Origin: Takifugu bimaculatus
Lineage: Eukaryota; Chordata; Actinopteri; Tetraodontiformes; Tetraodontidae
Direction of reading: 5' to 3'
Length of the DNA stretch: 64,000 nt
NCBI GenBank assembly: GCA_004026145.2
Contig: CP034995.1
Span: 1,104,001-1,168,000 of the forward strand
The notes under the pieces were generated by a model. The model made no database searches. It had not been told where the DNA came from and was given only the letters and a program-made list of their open reading frames with translations. The position numbers were made by a program, and so were the translations under genes. Every line of letters starts with the position of its first letter. The first letter of the stretch is position 1. Positions 39,031-48,597 of this stretch are shown here, in pieces.

Positions 39031-39614
39031 TGTTGGGATTTCTGGGTTGTGTCTGTCTTTGGCCTGCAGGGTGTAGTGTTGAGCACAATTGGGTGCAGCT
39101 GGCACTGCAGGTGGGCGCACCTATTCCCGTGCTTCCGGTTTCCCTGGAGGACCACTCCTGTTCCTGTGTTCCTGTTGCCCTGGAGGGCCACTCCTGTCCC
39201 CGAGCTTCTGGTTTTCCTGGAGGGCCTCTCCTGTTGCTGCTCCGTTTCTCCTGGAGGACCGCTCCTGCTCCCCTTGCAGTCTAGGAGGACTGCCTCTGCC
39301 CTCAGTGTCTCGGGGCACGTTTGTGAGGCGAGCGTGTTGCGCCGGACTCCCGAGTCCTCGCCGGTCCAGGAGGACTGCAGCGTGTGGAGGACTCACCGGT
39401 GTTCCGAGTTCCGGGCAGTCCAGGGGGACTGCGTCTAGTTTGGGAACTCGCCGATGGACCTGGGACGGGCGGACGCTGCCTCCCGATCCCCATGCGGTCC
39501 AGGAGGACTGTTTCTGTTGATGTGTGCTCCCCTTCCCTGTAAATAAAGCCCTTGACCTCTCCACCTCTGTGTCCTGGCCTGCGTTCGGGTCCGCTACCAC
39601 CATGTATCGTAACA
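39031..39614 (+). mobile_element. Solo LTR with CATCC target-site duplication
   Basis: The element begins TGTTGGGATT and ends ATCGTAACA, so it has the 5'-TG...CA-3' form of an LTR. It is flanked on both sides by CATCC (39,026-39,030 and 39,615-39,619). AATAAA at 39,542-39,547 is placed as a polyadenylation signal near the 3' end. The body is GC-rich with diverged repeats of a CTGGAGGACC-ACTCCTG theme. No internal retroviral genes adjoin it, so it is solo. It sits beside a LINE fragment. Confidence 0.8.
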
Positions 39615-39619
39615 CATCC

Positions 39620-40236
39620 AGCATGAAGCATTTGTTACTTCCAGGCTAGACTATTGTAGCTTAATATTATCAGGATGTGCAAATAGTGCGGAGAAGTCTC
39701 AAGCTCATGCAACTGCTGCAGCTACAGTTCTGACCCGACTAACAGAAGAGATCACATGACTCCTGAGCTGGCTTCTATTCATTAGCTGCCCATTAACCAG
39801 CTCCCTGTCCAGGTACAGGAGGCAGACTCCCTCTACTTTAAGGTTGAGGCCTAAAACCTTACTCTTTGAGAAAGCATATGGTACAGTAATTCCGTTGTTA
39901 CAGTTATAATTATAGTCAGACTAATTACCATATGCAGGAAATGTATTATTTGGATACATTCTTTTATTTATGCTGCTATGTGCCGATGCTGCTGGGGTAC
40001 AGAAACATGATCGCCTGATGGGTTTCTGTCACGCACGCTGGTTCATGGCTGCCTCTCCTCTCCTCTCCCATTTGAGTCTGGACCTGATCAAAATTTCTTC
40101 CCTTGAAAGGGGAGTTTCTCCGTGCCACTATTGCCTGTTGAGGGTCAGGCCCTGTTTTCTGCAAAAAAACCCTAGAGAGAATTTAGATTGTAACAGACAT
40201 ATAAGTAAAGATGAAATGAACTGAACTGCCTTACAG
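39620..40236 (+). mobile_element. Degenerate LINE 3' end (L2/Rex1-like)
   Basis: The translation in broken frames gives TSRLDYC and then TVLTRLTEE, a decayed match to the same reverse-transcriptase C-terminal motif seen on the minus strand near 1,500. It is followed by a long 3' untranslated tail ending in ATGAAATGAACTGAACTG. It contains stops and is inactive. Confidence 0.65.
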
Positions 40237-40658
40237 TATGCTGATGTGGTATTCTGTGCAGGGAAGTTGAAAGAAAAATGTTTTGGGAAACATAAATAAA
40301 TTCTCTAATTTAAAAAATATAACTTCAAAACCCAACCATGACAGCATTGTGCCATTTTAGTCTCTTCCTCTTTATTGTGGGTTTGTCTGTAAAAAGTGCT
40401 CCTGACACAAACCTCTCATTCTTGTCTTATTATCTTGTCTTATTTCATCTATAAATCCATCTTAAAGCACATTCTAAGGAAGTGGAAATTTGAAGGTACA
40501 TGCCGACTTTACAAAGTTCTCTTCCTGTTTTAACAGATGTGTGTTGAGTTTATAAGAACAGCGTCGGTGGCAGAGATCATACTTGTATGTTCTTAGTTTG
40601 TTGCCATTAAAGGCAGTTTCATATTAATCTTAAAACACATTTTAAGTTGAAAACAGCA

Positions 40659-42956
40659 ATGTTTTCAACAAAACTGGGATTTGCCGTTGTTGGTATCATA
40701 CTCAACTCAGGTAGGAATAATTTTTTTGTGCATTTGTTAAAAAGAATCTATGTTTGATACTTTGTGAGTTGGCGTTTAGTTAACATCAAAAGCATCATAA
40801 GCTTGTAAAACCTCCTGTGGTGTTTGATGACAAAACTAACAGCGCATGAAGTTAATGGTGAGCCTCCAGGTTTTCACTTGTGCTTCTCTCTGCTGCATCA
40901 CTCACAATCAATCCTCTCACAACACTGATCCTTTCATCATTTTACTCTTCATTTGTTTGTGTTTTGTTACTTTTACATAGTTCCCATTTACAGTACCCTC
41001 ACTTCCATTATCACAGGTTATCTTCAGTTTATATGTGATATCTGTATTTTTCTACTTTTAACCATGATTCTATGTTTACCATCTTCTCTCAGAAATATAT
41101 GTTGAAAAGACTCCAAGGAAAGATTATGTTAAACTGAGCTGTAACACCAGCTGTCCTCCCACAAACACTCAATGGTACAAGAACAGAGAAATGCATAAAG
41201 ACCCATTACAACTAATACCCAACACTTCTCAAGACAACTTCCTGTGTGCTGTCAGTGGTGTCAAGGAGCTGCAGTCTGATGAAGTCTGTGAGTATCACCA
41301 AACCCGTGGCCTGAACATAGAAACAAGATAAAGTTTTGATGTGGTTTTATCATAAATCCTTACTGTTAAAAATATTTAAATATGAATTTGAGACGCAACA
41401 GTCAGAAAAAAATCACAATTAAAGAATCCACTCAAAAATGTCAAGGTTTAAAGTGAATTTCCTTTGAGTTTCATCAAAACTGACACTGTCTTTGCTTTCA
41501 TCTGTCAGGTGCTGCTGACAAATCCTGCCTGACTGTGAATTATATAAAAAAGAGAATCTGTGCTTTGGAAGGTTCCTCAGTAAACAATTCAAGTAAATAT
41601 TCCAGTTCAAACTACACAAAATCGAAGGCTAAACACTGGTCTAGAATAATCTGGAATGGTGAGAAGGAGGAGAGAATGAATGTATTGAAAACTGATCATT
41701 TTACATATCATGAGGACCAAGAGAAGCAGATTAACACACTGTCAATTAAATCTGTGAAGCAAAATGACTCAGCAGAATACAGATTCAGGCTCCAAGATGA
41801 CAACACAAGTCAGAAACCCGGAACTGTTCTGATTGTTACAGGTAAATCTGGATATTAAAATATAAAACAAGCTTAAATCGAGAGAGCTTTGTATCTGAGC
41901 CACATCAAAATACAAGATTTTCTCATTTTGCCTTCTAATAAGTAAATAGTTCGAATCAAAACTGAAGTTAAATAAAAGTTATCTTTCATAGGAAATTTGC
42001 TAACTTTCATGTAAATTAGTGCTGAAATTTTAGCATGAATGTGTGGAAAACAGCAGAGGCAAAAATTGTTGATCATTTCTACAGTTTTGTGAATCACTTT
42101 ACATGATAAAGTCCTTTCCTGTCTGAAACGTATGTGAAAATATCTGTTTTCTGCATTCGAATCAGACATAAAAGTCAAGATCAGTCCATCTACAGAGGTG
42201 ACAGAAGGTGATGGAGTCAAACTGACCTGCAGCACCAGCTGTCCTCTGACCAACAACAAGAACTACATCTGGTACCTGAATGATCAACTTCTACAGCTGC
42301 CAGAGCACCAAAACAAACAGCTGGTTGTGGATGCGGTCACAACTCAGCATGCAGGAAACTACTCCTGTGCTGTGAACACTCAGAGAGATGTTAGATCTCC
42401 TGAACAGACACTCAGAGTTCAGAGTTCCTCATTAAAATGGACCCTGACAGCAGCTGCAGGAGTTGGTGCTGCTCTCCTGGTCTTCACCTCACTTGTCATC
42501 ATCTGGATTATGTGGGTGAAAATGGTCACTGTTAAATCAAGAACTGTTTCATTTATATTATATTGTATATTAACTCAGCACTTTTTGGTTGAAAATCAGA
42601 AAAAGCAAGTTTTCCAATCAACATTCAGGACCTGGGATGTCAGACAACATTGAGATGGTAAATATAATACAGTGTTTGTTAAATATTTCAAGTTATCACT
42701 GAACACCCCTCCCTCAGATGTTTTTAATTGTATAACAAGTGACTTCAGACTGAAAACACTGAATTGCATCTGGATTAGAGGCTAAATCTTGGTGGTTTCT
42801 CCTCAGCAAAACCCTGAGAGCCACTATGAAAACGTGGCAACAGCAAAAACAGAGCAAGATGATCATCAATACAGCAGACTTCACTTCACCCGACAACACA
42901 CTGATGATCTCTATGCCGCTCTTTCTCCACTGTCTTCTAACTCTCACCACTGCTGA
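40659..42956 (+). CDS. IgSF receptor unit U1, CD22-like, intact, ITAM-like tail
   Basis: Exons: leader 40659-40710, Ig-D 41093-41287, V 41509-41841, Ig-E plus TM 42166-42511, tail-1 42600-42657, tail-2 42807-42956. They sum to 1,134 bp with matching phases, giving 377 residues. The leader is MFSTKLGFAVVGIILNS. Ig-D has the Cys-Trp-Cys core (KLSCNTSC, TQWYKN, FLCAVSG). V has RICALEGSSVN and DSAEYRFR but Ser where the first core Cys is expected. Ig-E has VKLTCSTSC, YIWYLND and NYSCAVNT. The TM is AAAGVGAALLVFTSLVIIWII, followed by KSK. The tail carries YENV, then YSRL and YAAL ten residues apart. Relative to U2 it lacks modules A, B and C through a deletion near 40,896. The family name is inferred from typical teleost CD22-like motifs. 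Confidence 0.8.
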
Positions 42957-43426
42957 CACTGGAAACAACATTAAAAGACATCCAAATATGCAATAGTTTT
43001 GTCTTCATTATAATGGTTGTAGTCCTGTGTTGGGTGTTAACGCAGATCTTAAAGCTCGTATGTATGTTATGGTTTCAGGCCGGGTCACCACAGCTAAAAT
43101 GAAATCAGATATTTCTGTCCTTGACCTTCTGGCTCACTGCAGCAACTTTGTAATAAAATGTAAAGGACAAGATCATGGAAAATGTATAAAAATGCATGAC
43201 ACAGATGCTTCACTAGAGGTCCTTTTAAAACCACAAATAATAGCAGGAAGTGGAGATTTTAAAGTACATGCCAACTTTACAAAGTTCTCTTCCTGTTTTA
43301 GCAGATGTGTGTTGAGTTCATAAGAAGAGCGTCAGTGGCAGAGCTCATACTTGTATGTTTTTACTTTGTTGCCGTTAAAGGTAGTTTCATATTAATCTTA
43401 AAACACATTTTAAGTTGAAAACAGCA

Positions 43427-46108
43427 ATGTTTTCAACAAAACTTGTATTTGCCGTGGTTGGTTTCATCCTCAAGTCAGGTAGGAATAATTTTTTTGTGCG
43501 TTTGTTAGAGAGAATCTATGTTTGATACTTTGTGAGTTGGAGTTTAGTTAACATCAAAAGCATCATAAGCTTGTAAAACCTCCTGTGGTGTTTGATGACA
43601 AAACTAACAGTGGATGAAGTTAATGGTGAGCCTCCAGGTTTTCACTTGTGCTTCTCTCTGCTGAAGGGGTTCTGGGGAAAGGCAGCCGCATCTGTGCCTT
43701 AAAAGGTACTTCATTGAATCTGTCCTGCTCAGCTGAACATTCTACAATCCCAAAATGGTTCAAGCTGAATGAAACCAATTGGACAGAGGTGTCTGTTAAT
43801 GGAAGTAGCCTAAAACACCAGATATCTAAAGATACCCACCCGACTTTATCATTCATGGGTTTACAAAGGACAACAAAACCTCTTACTGCTGCAATGAGAA
43901 ACCAGAAAACTGCCATGAAGACCACATTCATCTCACTGTTACAGGTAAACTTGATGACTGACTAACTTTAAAGAGAAAGGGACGAGTTTGTGCTAATTCT
44001 CTGTATCTTTCTCTTCATCTCAGCCCTGCAGGTGAAGGTGTTTCCCACCACAGACGGACAGACGGTAACACTGATGTGCAGCACCGCCTGTACGCTGACT
44101 GACAGACCTGCTGCCTACATCTGGTACAGGAACTCAGAGCTTCTCTATCAAGACAGGTCTCCATGGTACCAGGAGATGGTCACCAGTGACAAAACAGTCA
44201 GATACTCCTGCGCCATCAAAGGCTACGAGGCTCTCAGAGCTCCTGCAGTCACAGTGGGTCAGTTATGTTTCGCTGGCGTTTCAACCACCAAAGTAATCCT
44301 GCAGTTTATTTAATCTGAACTTAATCCAGCAACCAGTTCTCTCTCCACCCAGAGTGGGTCTCATCTACCTGCTTTACGGTGTCCTACAATGATGGGAGAA
44401 TTTGTTTGCACAACCACACTTCAGTGAAAGGACCCTGCTCCATCACGTACCCCACAGGTTCACTTTCTCCATCACTCACAATCAATCCTCTCACAACACT
44501 GATCCTTTCATCATTTTACTCTTCATTTGTTTGTGTTTTGTTACTTTTACGTAGTTCCCATTTACAGTACCCTCACTTCCATTATCACAGGTTTTCTTCA
44601 GTTTATATGTGATATCTGTATTTTTCTACTTTTAACCATGATTCTATGTTTACCATCTTCTCTCAGAAATATATGTTGAAAAGACTCCAAGGACGGATCA
44701 TGTCAAACTGAGCTGTAGCACCAGCTGTCCTCCCACAAACACTCAATGGTACAAGAACGGAAAAATGCATGAAGACCCATTACAACTAATACGCAACACT
44801 TCTCAAGACAACTTCCTGTGTGCTGTCAGTGGTGTCAAGGAGCTGCAGTCTGATGAAGTCTGTGAGTATCACCAAACCCGTGGCCTGAACATAGAAACAA
44901 GATAAAGTTTTGATGTTGTTTTATCATAAATCCTTACTGTTAAAATATGTAAATATGAATTTGAGATGCAACAGTAAGAAAAAAAATCATAATTAAAGAA
45001 TCCACTCAAAAATGTCAAGGTTTAAAGTGAATTTCCTTTGAGTTTCATCAAAACTGACACTGTCTTTGCTTTCATCTGTCAGGTGCTGCTGACAAATCCT
45101 GCCTGACTGTGAATTATATAAAAAAGAGAATCTGTGCTTTGGAAGGTTCCTCAGTAAACAATTCAAGTAAATATTCCAGTTCAAACTACACAAAATCCAA
45201 GGCTAAACACTGGTCTAGAATAATCTGGAATGGTGAGAAGGAGGAGAGAATGAATGTATTGAAAACTGATCATTTTACATATCATGAGGACCAAGAGAAG
45301 CAGATTAACACACTGTCAATTAAATCTGTGAAGAAAAGTGACTCAGCAGAATACAGATTCAGGCTCCAAGATGACAACACACGTCAGAAACCCGGAACTG
45401 TTCTGATTGTTACAGGTAAATCTGGATATTAAAATATAAAACAAGCTTAAATCGAGAGAGCTTTGTATCTGAGCCACATCAAAATACAAGATTTTCTCAT
45501 TTTGCCTTCCAATAATTAAATAGTTCAAATCAAAACTGAAGTTAAATAAAAGTTATCTTTCTCAGGAAATGTGCTAACTTTCATGTAAATTAGCGCTGAA
45601 ATTTTAGCATGAATGTGTGGAAAACAGCAGAGGCAAAAATTGTTGATCATTTCTACAGTTTTGTGAATCACTTTACATGATAAAGTGCTTTCCTGTCTGA
45701 AACATGTGTGAAAATATCTGTTTTCTGCATTTGAATCAGACATAAAAGTCAAGATCAGTCCATCTACAGAGGTGACAGAAGGTGATTGAGTCAAATTGAC
45801 CTGCAGCACCAGCTGTCCTCTGACCAACAACAAGAACTACATCTGGTACCTGAATGATCTGATAGTCTTTAGTCTGAGACCATAACGTTGGTGGGACCAC
45901 GACTGATCATCGTCCCCAGTTTGTGGATTTCTGCTGATTAAGACAGAAATAAAACTGCAACTATTTCATTGATAGAAGATGGGATAAAATTAAGCAGATG
46001 TGCTTCATATACACTTACATTAAAATAATAATTTAGCAGCCACAGTTTTAAGGACCTGAACAGGCTTTATCCTGCATTTTAGACAGTTTTTCACAGTTAT
46101 ATAGATGC

Positions 46109-46170
<62 letters not shown>

Positions 46171-47357
46171 TACCGTATAGGCTCTGTGAAGTGAACTTAC
46201 CTGAATGGATCATCACCCGTGATGCTCTGCAGTTTTGAGCTGCTGTGTAGTAGCAGCCTACTATTAAACTCTTCAATATGTGAAGGAACACAAAGAAAAT
46301 ATGAATTGTATTGTGTACATGTAGCATGGACGAATTACATTGATCATTTTGTACACCACCATTTTGTAAATCCTACCCTTCGAAAGGTGCACTGACGCAA
46401 ACACTTTGTTAAAAAGTAGTTCATTCGCAATAATACTCCGTCGCGACATTACCGCACACACGTAAACCTTAGTCATCTGCTGTTATTGACATATTTCTGA
46501 AGCTGCAAATTCCTTCAATTGATTATTAGGGCATGCTAACAAAACAGGAAAATGCCAACCTACACTAGCCACCCTATGTAACCATACATGCCCCAAATTA
46601 TTTTATTTGTATATGTATATATTTTTTAATGGAACTACAATGCTTGGTGTTTGTGTTTAATAAACAACGTGAGAAACGAAACGGCTGTGTCCATGACGAG
46701 GCACTTGTTACCAATAGGCTAATGCCATTTCCGTTTTTTTTCTTTTTTGTAACACTGTACATGTGATAGTTGTTATTCAATGTTGAAAACTCTCCTGAAA
46801 ACACACTCAGAGTTCAGAGTTCCTCATTAAAATGGACCCTGGCAGCAGCTGCAGGAGTTGGTGTTGCTCTCCTGGTCTTCACCTCACTTGTCATCATCTG
46901 GATTATGTGGGTGAAAATGGTCACTGTTAAATCAAGAACTGTTTCATTTGTATTATATTGTATATTAACTCAGCACTTTTTGGTTGAAAATCAGAAAAAG
47001 CAAGTTTTCCAATCAACATTCTGGACCTGGGATGTCAGACAACATTGAGATGGTAAATATAATATACCGGTAGTGTTCGATAAATATTTCAAGTTATCAC
47101 TGAAGACCCCTCCCTCACGTGTTTCTAATTGTATCACAAGTGATTTCAGACTGAAAACACTGAATTGCATCTGGATTTGAGAATAAATCTTGGTTGTTTC
47201 TCCTCAGCAAAACCCTGAGAGCCACTATGAAAACGTGGCAACAGCAAAAACAGAGCAAGATGATCATCAATACAGCAGACTTCACTTCACCCGACAACAC
47301 ACCGATGATCTCTATGCCGCTCTTTCTCCACTGTCTTCTAACTCTCACCACTGCTGA
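43427..47357 (+). pseudogene. IgSF receptor unit U2, broken copy
   Basis: Modules: leader 43427-43478, Ig-A 43667-43944, Ig-B 44024-44257, C 44353-44457, Ig-D 44667-44861, V 45083-45415, Ig-E from 45740, tail-1 46995-47052, tail-2 47208-47357. It has the fullest module order in the array and shows the likely ancestral layout. Three lesions are seen. Ig-A has lost one A near 43,863, which shifts the frame. Ig-E has TGA at 45,787-45,789. Ig-E is then interrupted from about 45,861 to 46,788 by sequence matching the 3' flank of U6. The tail exons remain open and keep YENV, YSRL and YAAL. The leader, B, C, D and V are intact, so a shortened secreted product is conceivable, but I treat it as a pseudogene. 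Confidence 0.75.
46109..46167. repeat. (AAT)n microsatellite inside U2
   Basis: About 59 bp of AAT repeat within the foreign block of Ig-E. The same repeat in the same setting occurs at 60,680-60,736. Confidence 0.95.
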
Positions 47358-47434
47358 CACTGGAAACAACATTAAAAGACATCAAAATATGCAATAGTTT
47401 TGTCTTCATTATAATGGTTGTAGTCCTGTGTTGG

Positions 47435-47949
47435 TGTTACGATCCCAGTTACGTGGTTTAGTTCGCTTTTACTGTGCGCTCTGCGCACCTTTGCGCGTTT
47501 GGTTCCGTTTTGTCCCGCCCCCGTGATTTGAGTTTCTCTGTGTCAATAGGTGCTGCGCCATGGTCTGTGATTGGCTGGTTCTAGATTGGCGTCCTTTTAA
47601 AAACCCTGGGGTGCCACCCAACGAATCCTTCTGGCTCCGTTTTCGTTCTATTTCGTGACTCGGCACGTCAGCGCTACCAGTTTCCACTTCGTTTTGTGAT
47701 ACGCAGTCCGTCGGTTGCAGTTCGCCTGCTTCTGTGGAGAAGCCACTTTTATCTACTTTTGTAATGTTTGCCATGCAACGTGCCTTTAACTATTGATTAG
47801 ACCTCTATAATTTAAGTGCTCACTTATTTTTGTATCAACCCCACTTTTGCCATTAAATCTATAATTCACTTATTGATCTTGCGTTATTCCTCGTGCCACC
47901 TTCACTTTTCCCTGGTTCACAATTCCATACCCTAGACTGGAACGTGACA
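47435..47949 (+). mobile_element. Solo LTR with GTTGG target-site duplication
   Basis: A 515-bp insertion that starts TGTTACGATCCC and ends GGAACGTGACA. GTTGG flanks it at 47,430-47,434 and 47,950-47,954. The uninterrupted site, GTGTTGGGTGTTAACGC, is preserved in other units (for example near 43,027), which confirms the boundaries. ATTAAA near 47,853 may serve as a polyadenylation signal. No internal genes are present. Confidence 0.88.
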
Positions 47950-47954
47950 GTTGG

Positions 47955-48465
47955 GTGTTAACGCAGCTCTTAAAGCTCGTATGTATGTGATGGTTTCAGG
48001 CCGGGTCACCACAGCTAAAATGAAATCAGATATTTCTGTCCTTGACCTTCTAGCTCACTGCAGCAACTTTGTAATAAAATTGAAGGTACATGCCGACTTT
48101 ACACCACTGCTGACACTGGAAACAACATTAAAAGACATCTAAATAAGCAATAGTTTTGTCTTCATTATAATGGTTGTAGTCCTGTGTTGGGTGTTAACGC
48201 AGCTCTTAAAGGTCGTATGTATGTGATGGTTTCAGGTCGGGTCACCACAGCTAAAATGAAATCAGATATTTCTGTCCTTGACCTTCTAGGTCACTACAGC
48301 AACTTTGAAATAAAATGTAAAATACAAGATCATGGAAAATCTATAAAAATGCATGACACAGATGTTTCACTAGAGGTCATTTTTAAACCACAAATAATAG
48401 CAGGAAGTGGAGATTTGAAAGTACATGCCGACTTTACAAAGTTCTCTGATACTTGATACTTTGTG
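47955..48465 (+). repeat. Partial tandem duplication of receptor upstream region
   Basis: The block beginning GTGTTAACGCAGCTC that lies between units occurs twice here, from about 47,955 and from about 48,188. The first copy is cut short near 48,068. The second is fused near 48,447 to the sequence preceding Ig-A, with the leader exon missing. Confidence 0.75.
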
Positions 48466-48597
48466 AGTTGGCGTTTAGTTAACATCAAAAGCATCATAAG
48501 CTTGTAAAACCTCCTGTGGTGTTTGATGACAAAACTAAACGTGCATGAAGTTAATGGTGAGCCTCCAGGTTTTCACTTGTGCTTCTCTCTGCTGAAG

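Noticed and set aside
39121..39624. Open frames of 109-167 codons on both strands between 39,000 and 39,630.
   Set aside because: They fall inside a GC-rich solo LTR with internal repeats; several frames are open at once.
42870..42923. Calling the U1 tail ITIM-bearing.
   Set aside because: YSRL and YAAL have His and Asp at the -2 position, not I, V, L or S, so they do not fit the ITIM consensus; the spacing fits an ITAM-like pair better.
43027..43323. A roughly 98-codon open frame (GVNADLKARMYVMVSG...) repeated between most receptor units.
   Set aside because: It has no splice context or known family, lies in the 3'/upstream spacer of each unit, and is repeated only because the spacer is part of the tandem unit. 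Its conservation is explained by recent duplication.
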